In this document: in pieces, positions 44,737-52,790 of the stretch
How the letters are laid out: the number at the start of each line of letters is the position of its first letter
Position numbering within the stretch: position 1 is the first letter of the stretch
Assembly: GCA_963711505.1 (NCBI GenBank)
Contig: CAVQEJ010000005.1
Coordinates: forward strand, 1 to 64,000
From: JAGWRA01 sp963711505
GTDB taxonomy: Bacteria > Acidobacteriota > Vicinamibacteria > Vicinamibacterales > CAVVIG01
Direction: 5' to 3'
DNA: 64,000 nucleotides
The notes under the pieces: generated by a model
Database searches by the model: none
What the model was told of the DNA's origin: nothing
What the model saw: only the letters and a program-made list of their open reading frames with translations
Program-made: the position numbers and the translations under genes

Positions 44737-45192
44737 ATGACTGTCGGTGAGGTCTGCAATCGCCAGGTCGTCATCGCCCGGCGGACCGACACGGTCTCGG
44801 CCGCCGCCCGCGAGATGCGCGACTACAACGTCGGCGACGTCATCGTCGTCGAGGAAGTGGAAGGCGAACGGGTGCCGATCGGCATCCTGACCGACCGCGA
44901 CATCGTGATCGCCGGCATCGCGGAACATGCCGGCCGGATCGACACGCTGACGGTCGGCGACGTCATGAGCGCCCCGCTCGTGACGGCCCGCGAGGACGAG
45001 AACCTGTTCGACGTCCTCAAGCGCATGCGAGCCCAGGGCATCCGCCGCCTGCCGGTGGTCCGCGCCGACGGCGGTCTCGAGGGCATCTTCACGCACGACG
45101 ACGCGGTGGGCCTGCTCTCGGAGGAACTGGCCGATCTCTCGGCGTTGATTTCGCGCGAGCAGAAGCGGGGCCGCAAGCGGGTCGAGACCTGA
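44737..45192 (+). CDS. CBS-domain pair protein
   Basis: 151 residues. It has two CBS motifs: VGEVCNRQVVIARRTDTVS through GILTDRDIVIAG, and VGDVMSAPLVTAREDENLFD through LPVVRADGGLEGIFTHDDAV. The tandem forms a Bateman module that binds adenine nucleotides. The stand-alone form is common near stress genes and has no defined partner. The C-terminus EQKRGRKRVET is basic. ATG 44737 follows an AAGGAG site (GACAAGGAGATAGCCC). It is followed, in the opposite direction, by PEP synthase. Confidence 0.93.
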   Translation: MTVGEVCNRQVVIARRTDTVSAAAREMRDYNVGDVIVVEEVEGERVPIGILTDRDIVIAGIAEHAGRIDTLTVGDVMSAPLVTAREDENLFDVLKRMRAQGIRRLPVVRADGGLEGIFTHDDAVGLLSEELADLSALISREQKRGRKRVET

Positions 45193-45285
45193 CACGGCCG
45201 GCCGCCGCGCCTCGGTCCTGCCTCTTCCGGCAGGCCCCACCACCATCTGGGCCTGCGCGCGGATGTGCCCGCGACGTCCGCCCTC

Positions 45286-47709
45286 TCAACGGGCCGTGGT
45301 CGCGGGCTGTGCCGCCTCCGCCCGGGCGATGACGAAGGCCGTCTTGATGGCCACGTCCGGATTCAGCGAGATCGAGTCGATGCCGCGCTCGACGAGCCAG
45401 GCGGCGAACTCCGGATAGTCGGAGGGCGCCTGGCCGCAGATGCCAATCGGCTTGCGGGCCTGCTGCGCCGCCTCGATCGCGCGGGCGATCATCCACTTCA
45501 CCGCCCCGTTGCGCTCGTCGAACAGGTGCGCCACCGTACCCGAGTCGCGGTCGAGGCCGAGCGTGAGCTGCGTGAGGTCGTTCGACCCGATCGAGTAGCC
45601 GTCGAACACCTGCAGGAACTCCTCGGCGAGCACGACGTTGGCCGGGATCTCGCACATCGCGTACACCTCGAGCCCCTCGTCGCCCTGCCGCAGCCCGGCG
45701 GCTTCCATCGCCGCCAGCACCTGTCGCGCCTCGTCGACCGTGCGGCAGAAGGGGATCATCACCTTGACGTTGGTGAGCCCCATCTCGTGGCGCACGCGCA
45801 ACAGGGCCCGGCACTCGAGGGCGAACCCGTCGGCGTACCGCGCATCGTAGTACCGGGACGCGCCGCGGAAGCCGAGCATCGGGTTCTCTTCCTCCGGCTC
45901 GAACTCCTGCCCGCCGAGCAGCCGGACGTACTCGTTGGTCTTGAAGTCGCTCATCCGGACGATGACCGGCTTCGGATAGAACGCCGCGGCGATCCGGCCG
46001 ACACCCTCGCTGAACCGCTGGATGAAGTAGTCGTCGGGCGCCTCGCCGCCGAGCCGACGCTCGATCTCCCGCACGGCCGCCTGATCCTTCAGCTTCGGAT
46101 ACCGGGCGAGCGCCATCGGATGGATACCGATCGCGTTGTTGATGATGAACTCGGTGCGCGCCAGCCCCACGCCGGCGTTCGGGATGGCCGCCAGCTTGAA
46201 CGCCTGATCGGGGTCGCCCACCGTCAGCATGACGTGCGTGCGGGTCTGCGGCACCTTTGACGCGTCGACCTGTTCCACCTCGAACGGCACCGCGCCGGCG
46301 TACACGTGGCCGTCGGCCCCCTCGGCGCAGCAGACGGTCACCTCGTCGCCGGTCTTCAGCGTCGCCGTTCCGTTGCCGCTGCCGACGATGCAGGGCAGGC
46401 CGAACTCGCGCGACACGATGGCGGCGTGCGCCGTCCGGCCGCCCTGGTCGGCGACGATGGCGGCGACCTTGCGCATCACCGGCTCCCAGTCGGGGTCGGT
46501 GCTCGGCGCGACCAGCACCTCGCCGGCCTGCACGTCGCCCAGCGCCTCGACGTTCAGCACGACCCGCACCTTGCCGGTGCCGATCTTCTCGCCCACCGCC
46601 TGGCCGGTCACCAGCGGCGGTCCCGGCTTCGCCTTCAGCCGGTAGACCTCGGCCGCGGCTCCGTGGACTTCCGCGGAGTGGACCGTCTCGGGCCGCGCCT
46701 GCACGATGAAGAGCTCGCCCGACAGGCCGTCCTTCGCCCACTCGATGTCCATCGGCTGCGGATGCCCGGCCAGCGTCGAATAGTGCTCCTCGATCAGGCA
46801 GGCCCACCGGGCCAGCTGCAGCACGTCGTCATCGGCGAGGCAGAAACGGGCGCGATCGGCGGGCGGCGTCGCCTCGCTGCGCGTCGTCCGGCTGCCGTCG
46901 CCGTAGACGAGCCGCACTTCCTTCGTGCCGAGCCGCCGGCCGACGATCGCGCGGCAGTCGCGGGCGAGGGTCGGCTTGAAGACGCTCCATTCGTCGGGCG
47001 TGACGACCCCCTGCACCACGAACTCGCCGAGCCCGTAGGCGCCCGACAGCGTCACGACGTCGCGGAACCCCGATTCGGTGTCGAGCGTGAAGATGACGCC
47101 CGAGCTCCCCTTGTCGGAGCGCACCATCGGCATCAGGCCGACCGACAGGGCGACCTTCAGCTGGTCGTAGCCGAGCCGGGCGCGGTAGCTGATGGCGCGA
47201 TCGGTGAAGAGCGAAGCGTAGCAGGCGTGCACGGCCCGGAGGATCCCCTCCTGTCCGCGCACGTTCAGGAACGTCTCGGCGGCGCCGGCAAACGAGGCTT
47301 CGGGCAGATCCTCGGCCGTGGCCGACGAGCGCACGGCCAGCTCGGGCTCGCGGCCGACCCGCGCGCAGAGGCGCCGGTAGCCGTCGAGCACCGCCGTCCG
47401 CAACTCGCCGGGAATCGGCGTCTCGAGCACCGCGGCGCGCGCCTTCTGCCCCGCATCGGCGAGCGCCGGCAGGTTCTCGGCGTCGAGATCGTTGAAGATG
47501 GCGCGCAGCCAATCGCGCAGCCCCGCTTCGTCGAGCAGGCGGCGGTAGGCATCGGCCGTCGTGGCAAAGCCGTCGAGGATACCGACCCCCTTCGGCTTCA
47601 GGGCCTTGAACAGCTGGCCGAGCGACGCGTTCTTGCCGCCCACGCGTCCGACGTCGGCCATGCCAATCTGCGAGAAATCGAGGACGTATTCCGGCTGCCC
47701 GCTGGCCAT
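45286..47709 (-). CDS. ppsA: Phosphoenolpyruvate synthase
   Basis: 807 residues, full length. It makes PEP from pyruvate and ATP for gluconeogenesis. The ATP-grasp N-terminal part is clear (GGKNASLGQLFKALKP, ELAVRSSATAEDLPEASFAG). The phospho-carrier domain has catalytic His428 in GGRTAHAAIVSREFG, and the C-terminal TIM-barrel shows GLARTEFIINNAIG, MLGFRGASRYYD and GICGQAPSDYPEFA. No regulatory domain is fused. A PEP synthase regulatory protein gene was not seen nearby. It is a cytosolic enzyme. The next genes, transcribed away, are receptors. Confidence 0.96.
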   Translation of the reverse strand: MASGQPEYVLDFSQIGMADVGRVGGKNASLGQLFKALKPKGVGILDGFATTADAYRRLLDEAGLRDWLRAIFNDLDAENLPALADAGQKARAAVLETPIPGELRTAVLDGYRRLCARVGREPELAVRSSATAEDLPEASFAGAAETFLNVRGQEGILRAVHACYASLFTDRAISYRARLGYDQLKVALSVGLMPMVRSDKGSSGVIFTLDTESGFRDVVTLSGAYGLGEFVVQGVVTPDEWSVFKPTLARDCRAIVGRRLGTKEVRLVYGDGSRTTRSEATPPADRARFCLADDDVLQLARWACLIEEHYSTLAGHPQPMDIEWAKDGLSGELFIVQARPETVHSAEVHGAAAEVYRLKAKPGPPLVTGQAVGEKIGTGKVRVVLNVEALGDVQAGEVLVAPSTDPDWEPVMRKVAAIVADQGGRTAHAAIVSREFGLPCIVGSGNGTATLKTGDEVTVCCAEGADGHVYAGAVPFEVEQVDASKVPQTRTHVMLTVGDPDQAFKLAAIPNAGVGLARTEFIINNAIGIHPMALARYPKLKDQAAVREIERRLGGEAPDDYFIQRFSEGVGRIAAAFYPKPVIVRMSDFKTNEYVRLLGGQEFEPEEENPMLGFRGASRYYDARYADGFALECRALLRVRHEMGLTNVKVMIPFCRTVDEARQVLAAMEAAGLRQGDEGLEVYAMCEIPANVVLAEEFLQVFDGYSIGSNDLTQLTLGLDRDSGTVAHLFDERNGAVKWMIARAIEAAQQARKPIGICGQAPSDYPEFAAWLVERGIDSISLNPDVAIKTAFVIARAEAAQPATTAR

Positions 47710-48044
47710 GGTTCCCTCCAGGCCGCGCTCGTGCGGCGCCCGCGGCAGCTGACCGGCCGCCGCCGCCCCGGCAACGGCAATGGAGCAATCCCCATGCCCG
47801 ACGCACCGGAGAGCGAACGGCCGCTATTGCCGTGCAAAGAGCGGGGACGGCGGAGGGGCTGCGGAGATATGCGGATAAATGCGCGCGGGTCCGGTGCCGC
47901 GGGAGCCAGTCCGGCGACCGGGTCAATCGCCGCCGGCAGCAGGATGCAGGATCGGCAGGATCGAGCATCGCTTGCCGCGCGGCGAGCGCCGGCGGGTGGG
48001 GGTGATCACCGGCCGGCGCCCTCTCACGTCCGCCTCGCCGCAGG
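47710..48044. other. Gene-free stretch
   Basis: 335 bases between ppsA and the methyl-accepting protein, with no gene seen. It carries the ppsA promoter region; no clear box was recognised. Confidence 0.4.
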
Positions 48045-49295
48045 CTAGACGTCGTCGCGGAGGGTGGAAAGGAAGTCGTCGAGTGTGGTCATCAGGCCTT
48101 CGGCCTCCGCGGAGACGCCCGCGGCCGCGTCGAGCAGCTGGCGTGAGGCGTCGCTCGTCTCACCAACGGCTCGGCTGACCGAGGTAATGCTGCGACTCAC
48201 CTCATCGGTGCCCTTGGCCGCCTGGTGGACGTTCTCGCTGATTTCGCGCGTCGCGGCCTTCTGCTCCTCGACTGCCGTGGCGACGGAGACGCCGATGGTC
48301 GTCAGCTGCTCGATCGCCCGGCTCACGCCGCCGATGGCGTCCACCGCCTCTCCGGTCGCCTTCTGGACGGCATGGATGCGGCTGGCGATCTCCTCGCTGG
48401 CATCGGTGGTCCGCTGGGCGAGCGTCTTGACCTCGGATGCCACGACGGCGAATCCCTTGCCCGCTTCGCCCGCCCGTGCGGCTTCGATGGTGGCGTTCAG
48501 GGCCAGCAGCTTGGTCTGCGCGGCGATCTGGGTGATGAGCTTCACGATGCGGCCGATCTGCCCGGAGGCTTCCTTCAGCTCGGCCATGATCGCGTTCGTG
48601 CGTCCGGCGTCCGTCTTGACGCGAACCGTCATGGCGCTCGACTCGGTCATCTGCCGGCCGACCTCGCCGATCGCGCTCGTCAGCTCTTCGGCGGCGGCGG
48701 CCACGGTCTGGACGTTCGCCGCCGTCTGCATCGCGGCATCGGACACCGACGCGGCCCGCTCGGTCGTCACGTCGGCGTTGGACGCCAGCGTCTCGGCCGT
48801 GGCCCGCAGCTCGGTGGACGAGGCGGCGAGTGTCGTGGCGACGTTCTTCACCGTGTTCTCGAAGCGGTCGGCGAGCTCGAGCTGCCGGGTACGCGCATCC
48901 TGCAGCAGGCGTCCCCGCGCCATCGCCTCGATCGCCCGGTTGATGAGCAGCGAGGACTGGCGGTAGGCGCCCGGCATCCCGCGCAGCATGACGCGGCGGA
49001 AGAACTTCCCGGCACTGGCATGCGTCAGTGAGGCGCCCGCTTCGCGGACGAAGGCATCGCTGACGTCGAGAATATGATTGACGCTCCGCATGAGGCGGCC
49101 CACGTCGCCGGGCACGTCGAAGTGCAGGACGCGGACCTCCAGATCGCCATGGGCGGCAGCCTCGCAGGCATCCGCGGTGCGCTGGATCACTTCGCGGTAC
49201 AGGGCGAGCTCGTCCTCGAGGGCCTGCCGGCCGTCATCCGGTCGTTCGTCGGCCGACTGGGTTTCGAACGCGGTCGCGGTTGATGCGGTACGCAT
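48045..49295 (-). CDS. Cytoplasmic methyl-accepting chemotaxis protein
   Basis: 416 residues, no membrane helix. The N-terminal 130 residues (VIQRTADACEAAAHGDLEV) are a short HAMP-like or helical input. The signalling domain is classic, with the hairpin tip LLALNATIEAARAGEAGKGFAVVASEV and long flanking helices with methylation-type Glu/Gln pairs. It starts 5 bases after a PAS gene on the same strand; in Aer-type receptors these are one polypeptide. It should bind the CheW and CheA of this operon. It is the last gene of the operon. Confidence 0.93.
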   Translation of the reverse strand: MRTASTATAFETQSADERPDDGRQALEDELALYREVIQRTADACEAAAHGDLEVRVLHFDVPGDVGRLMRSVNHILDVSDAFVREAGASLTHASAGKFFRRVMLRGMPGAYRQSSLLINRAIEAMARGRLLQDARTRQLELADRFENTVKNVATTLAASSTELRATAETLASNADVTTERAASVSDAAMQTAANVQTVAAAAEELTSAIGEVGRQMTESSAMTVRVKTDAGRTNAIMAELKEASGQIGRIVKLITQIAAQTKLLALNATIEAARAGEAGKGFAVVASEVKTLAQRTTDASEEIASRIHAVQKATGEAVDAIGGVSRAIEQLTTIGVSVATAVEEQKAATREISENVHQAAKGTDEVSRSITSVSRAVGETSDASRQLLDAAAGVSAEAEGLMTTLDDFLSTLRDDV

Positions 49296-49300
49296 GGCGC

Positions 49301-49840
49301 TCAGTCCTCCACCGTCGAAAGCGAGAAAGCGAATTCGTCGTACTCCATCCTGGCGTCCGCGAGCACCTGAGCGACCAGGGCCATGGACGCTTGCAGGCCG
49401 GCCGCACGATCCGCGTGCCGGTGTTCTTCGTCGAGCAACTGCTTGTAGAGCGGCGCCACTCGCGCCAGCGCATCACGTTCGGGCACGCGGCGGTTGGAGT
49501 GATAGCCGACGATCTGGCCGTCCGACCCGAAGCTCGGGGTGACGTGCGCCAGCACCCAGTAGTGGTCGCCGTTCTTCGCCATGTTGTTCACGTACGCGAA
49601 GATCTCCTCGCCGGACCCGATCGTGTCCCAGAGGAGCTGGAACACGGCGCGTGGCATGTCCGGATGCCGGATGATGCTGTGGGGCGCGCCGAGCAGTTCC
49701 TCCTCGGTGTATCCCGCCATGCGGATGAAGACGTCGTTGGCATAGGTGATCTTCCCCGTGAGGTCGGTCTTGCTGACGATGATCTCCTCGCGGTCGAAGG
49801 TCCGCTCGACGCCGGTTGGTTGCGGTCGCGGTTGATACAT
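49301..49840 (-). CDS. Aer-like PAS-domain protein
   Basis: 179 residues. The PAS domain at about 15-125 has the Aer signature TYANDVFIRMAGYTEEEL, IIRHPDMPRAVFQLLW and YVNNMAKNGDHYWVLAHVTP, which in Aer binds FAD to sense redox or oxygen. The tail is helical. It stops 5 bases before the cytoplasmic MCP starts, so the two together look like a split Aer receptor. A direct complex of the pair is inferred. Whether FAD is bound cannot be decided from the sequence. Confidence 0.87.
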   Translation of the reverse strand: MYQPRPQPTGVERTFDREEIIVSKTDLTGKITYANDVFIRMAGYTEEELLGAPHSIIRHPDMPRAVFQLLWDTIGSGEEIFAYVNNMAKNGDHYWVLAHVTPSFGSDGQIVGYHSNRRVPERDALARVAPLYKQLLDEEHRHADRAAGLQASMALVAQVLADARMEYDEFAFSLSTVED

Positions 49841-49901
49841 GACTCACTCCATGAGGCCGCGGGGCCGGCCGTCAATCACGGTTCGACTTCCTCTGACACC
49901 G

Positions 49902-50393
49902 TCAGTGCAGCCGGACGCCGGCCCCGGCCGCCTCGCGGGCGTCGCGAGCGGTGGCCTCCATCAGCGTCACCACGAGGGCCTGCCCGTCGGCGGTGAACCG
50001 GCTGCGCGTCATCATGCGGGCGCCCTGCACACGGACCGTGTAGTCGTTCCCCTCCACGACGACCGGCAGCGACAGGTAACAGCCGTCCTGCGACAGCACC
50101 GACTTCAGGTTGCCGCCCACGATGTTGGTCAGCTCGCCCACGGCATCCTGCAGTTCCTCCAGGGCCAGCTCGTCCTCGCTGCGGTCGAACATGCGGCGCG
50201 CCGCCTGCCGGGCGAGTCCGACGGCACACTGCAGGATGAGCGTGCCACTCCAGGCCCCGGAGATGTGAATGTGTCCCTCGACCGTGTGCTCGTGGCCCGG
50301 CGTCTCCGCATCGGCTGCGGTCAGCTCGATGCCCAGGGTCTGGCCCCAGACCATCTCCACGAGTTCATCGACGTAATGTTCGAGTCCGTCCAT
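49902..50393 (-). CDS. cheX: CheX-type phosphatase
   Basis: 163 residues. It carries the phosphatase motif DAVGELTNIVGGNLKSVL, where Glu and Asn (ELTN) are the catalytic pair of CheX/CheC/FliY proteins that dephosphorylate CheY-P. There is one such motif, as in CheX. The N-terminus starts MDGLEHYVDELVEMVWGQ. The gene lies between the CheR and PAS genes with small gaps. In systems without CheZ, CheX ends the signal; no cheZ was seen here. Confidence 0.88.
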   Translation of the reverse strand: MDGLEHYVDELVEMVWGQTLGIELTAADAETPGHEHTVEGHIHISGAWSGTLILQCAVGLARQAARRMFDRSEDELALEELQDAVGELTNIVGGNLKSVLSQDGCYLSLPVVVEGNDYTVRVQGARMMTRSRFTADGQALVVTLMEATARDAREAAGAGVRLH

Positions 50394-50410
50394 GATCGTC
50401 CTCGGTTCGC

Positions 50411-51253
50411 TCAGGCGGCCTCGCCCAGGCCGTAACAGCCGGTTCGGGCGAAGTTCAGGCGCTCGAAACGGGGATCCAGGTTGAACGTGGTCTCCGCCGC
50501 GCCCAGGAACAGATAGCCGTCGGGCGGCAGCAGGCCGTGGATGCGGCTCAGGATGCGCTTCTTCGCGTCGACATCGAAATAGATCATCACGTTGCGGATG
50601 AAGACGAGGTCGAACTTCTGCAGCAGCGGCCAGGGTCTGTTCAGGTTCAGCTCCTGGAACGTGACCATCTTCCGGATGCTGTCGCTCAACTGCCAGTCCA
50701 GGCCCTTCTTCACGAAGTACTTCAACAGCAGCTGGACGGGCAACCCGCGGTTCACTTCGAGCTGCGAGTAGATCCCGGCCCGCGCGCGTTCCAGCACGGG
50801 CTGACTGATGTCGGTCGCGAACTGGTCGAGCTGCCAGGCCAGCAGCTCCGGAAAGTGCTCGCGGATGAGCATCGACACCGAGTACGGCTCCTGTCCGGTC
50901 GAGCTGGCCGCGTACCAGATCCGGAGCCGCCGCACGCCCGCACGCGCCGCGATGAGCCTCGGCAGGATCGTGGTTCGCAGCAGCTCGAACGGCTCGGTGT
51001 CGCGGAAGAAGGTGGTCTCGTTCGTCGTCATTGCGTCGAGCACCTTGCGCCGCAGCTCCGGCGCTTTCCCGCTGCGCAGCGAATCGACGAGTGCGTCGAG
51101 CGAGGCGATGCCCTCACGGCGGGCCAGTGAGCCAAGCCGCGAGTCGACGAGATACTCCTTGCCCGGCTCGAGCACGATGCCCGCCTCTTCGCGCACGAGC
51201 ACGCGCACGTAATCGAAGCTGGCGGCCGTCACCTGTTCACCTGGTGTCGTCAT
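50411..51253 (-). CDS. cheR: Chemotaxis methyltransferase CheR
   Basis: 280 residues from ATG 51253. It methylates receptor Glu residues with AdoMet. The N-terminal helical domain ends RRKVLDAMTTNETTFFRDTE, and the catalytic part shows LRIWYAASSTGQEPYSVSML, FATDISQPVLERARAG, FDLVFIRNVMIYFDVDAKKR and YLFLGAAETTFNL. The start overlaps the CheB stop (ATGA). It is one of the best conserved genes in the operon and has no frameshift. Confidence 0.95.
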   Translation of the reverse strand: MTTPGEQVTAASFDYVRVLVREEAGIVLEPGKEYLVDSRLGSLARREGIASLDALVDSLRSGKAPELRRKVLDAMTTNETTFFRDTEPFELLRTTILPRLIAARAGVRRLRIWYAASSTGQEPYSVSMLIREHFPELLAWQLDQFATDISQPVLERARAGIYSQLEVNRGLPVQLLLKYFVKKGLDWQLSDSIRKMVTFQELNLNRPWPLLQKFDLVFIRNVMIYFDVDAKKRILSRIHGLLPPDGYLFLGAAETTFNLDPRFERLNFARTGCYGLGEAA

Positions 51254-52360
51254 ACGGCTGCTCCGGTCCCCGTCCGAGCCATGGGTTGCCGCACGCAGCG
51301 GCGGGTGACTTCTGCCGCGATCTGGTCCAGGGGCAGCACGCGATCGGCCAGGCCGGCATTCGCGACGAAGCCCGGCATGCCCCAGACCACGCTCGTCGCC
51401 TCGTCCTGCACGATGATTTGTCCTCCCGCCCGGCTGATGTCCTCGCAGCCGCGCAGGCCGTCCTGCCCCATGCCGGTCAACACGACGCCGAGCGTGCCCC
51501 CCGCGTAAGCGGCCGCCACCGATCGGAACAGCACATCGGCCGCCGGCCGGCACGAGTTCTCCGGCGGGTCCTGGTTCAGCGCCGTCACGATCCGCAGGCC
51601 CGCCCGCTGGATCGTGAGGTGGAAGTTCCCCGGCGCCATGTACACCGTCCCCGGCGCCAGCGTCTCGCCGCCCGCGGCTTCGACCACGGTGACCGCCGAC
51701 TGCGCGTTCAGCCGTTCGGCGAGCATGCGCGTAAACATCGGCGGCATGTGCTGCACCAGGACGATCGGCACGGGGAAATCGGCCGGCAACGCTGGCAGCA
51801 GCGCGGCCAGCGCGTTCGGCCCGCCGGTCGACACGCCGATCGTGACGATGTCGACCGGGCCGGCATGCCGGATCACCGGTGCCGCCGAGCGCCGGTCCCG
51901 GCGTGATGCGGGACCTGGCTGGCGTCGCCGGCGGCGGCGCCGGGGTCTCGATCCGGGCGCACAACGCCTTGACCTTGGGTATCAGCTCTTCGCGGATCCG
52001 CTGCTGGGCGGCCCCCACGCTGCCGACGTTCGCCGGCTTGGTCACGTAGTCCGACGCACCGAGCGCGAGGGCTTCGATCGTCGCGCTCGCGCCTCGCGCC
52101 GTCAGCGTGCTGAACATGATGACCGGCAGGCGCGGATACTGCTCCCGGATCACCTTCAGCGCCTCGAGCCCGTCCATCTCGGGCATCTCGACGTCGAGCG
52201 TGACGAGGTCCGGGTTCACCTGCGTCAGCTTCTGGATCGCGATCCGGCCGTTCGCCGCCGTGCCGACGACTTCGAGCGCCGGATCCTCGGCGAGCACGTC
52301 GCTGACCATCCGCCGGATGACCACGGCGTCGTCGACCACCAGAATCCTGATCTTCCGCAT
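51250..52360 (-). CDS. cheB: Chemotaxis methylesterase CheB (frameshifted)
   Basis: About 370 residues. The N-terminal receiver domain (RILVVDDAVVIRRMVSDVL, LDVEMPEMDGLEAL) is followed by a Pro-rich linker. Then the frame shifts near 51885-51895 with one extra base. The catalytic domain has GVSTGGPNALAALL (Ser), LVQHMPPMFTRML (His) and GMGQDGLRGCEDI (Asp), the triad of CheB. It removes methyl groups from MCPs. ATG 52360 is the start; the in-frame GTG one codon earlier is equally possible. The break sits in the poorly conserved linker, so a genuine fission cannot be ruled out. Confidence 0.88.
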
Positions 52361-52385
52361 CACGCCGCCCTCCCGATCGCCGCGT

Positions 52386-52754
52386 TCACTTCCCGAATCC
52401 GAGCAGCCGGAGCTTGTCCAGGATGACGTCCTTGGTGAAGGGCTTCATCACGTACTCGTTGGCGCCCGCGTCGATGGCCTGTTGCATGTGCGCCATCTCG
52501 GTTTCGGTTGTCACCATCATCAGCCGCACCGCGTCCAGCGTCGGCTGCTGCCGGACGGCGGCCACCATGTCGATGCCCGTCATTTCCGGCATGTTCCAGT
52601 CGACCAGTGCGATGTCGGTATCAGGATGATCGGTCAGGTGGTCCAGGCCCTCCCTGCCGTGCTGGGCCTGGGCCACCTCGAATCCGATCTCCTTGAGCAT
52701 GCTCGACAAGAGGAACCGCATCGCCCTCGAGTCGTCCACGACCAGTGCCTTCAT
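52386..52754 (-). CDS. cheY: CheY-type response regulator
   Basis: 122 residues, a single receiver domain. Acidic pocket DD in ALVVDDSRAMRFLLSSML, phosphoacceptor Asp in IALVDWNMPEMTGIDM, the Thr in MVTTETEMAHM and Lys in VMKPFTKD. There is no output domain, so it should act on the motor or another target, as CheY does. It is in the chemotaxis operon, between the triple-PAS MCP and CheB. Deactivation is presumably by CheX. Confidence 0.93.
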   Translation of the reverse strand: MKALVVDDSRAMRFLLSSMLKEIGFEVAQAQHGREGLDHLTDHPDTDIALVDWNMPEMTGIDMVAAVRQQPTLDAVRLMMVTTETEMAHMQQAIDAGANEYVMKPFTKDVILDKLRLLGFGK

Positions 52755-52790
52755 GGGTCCTCCAGTCGGAGCGCGACCTCCGCGCGACGA

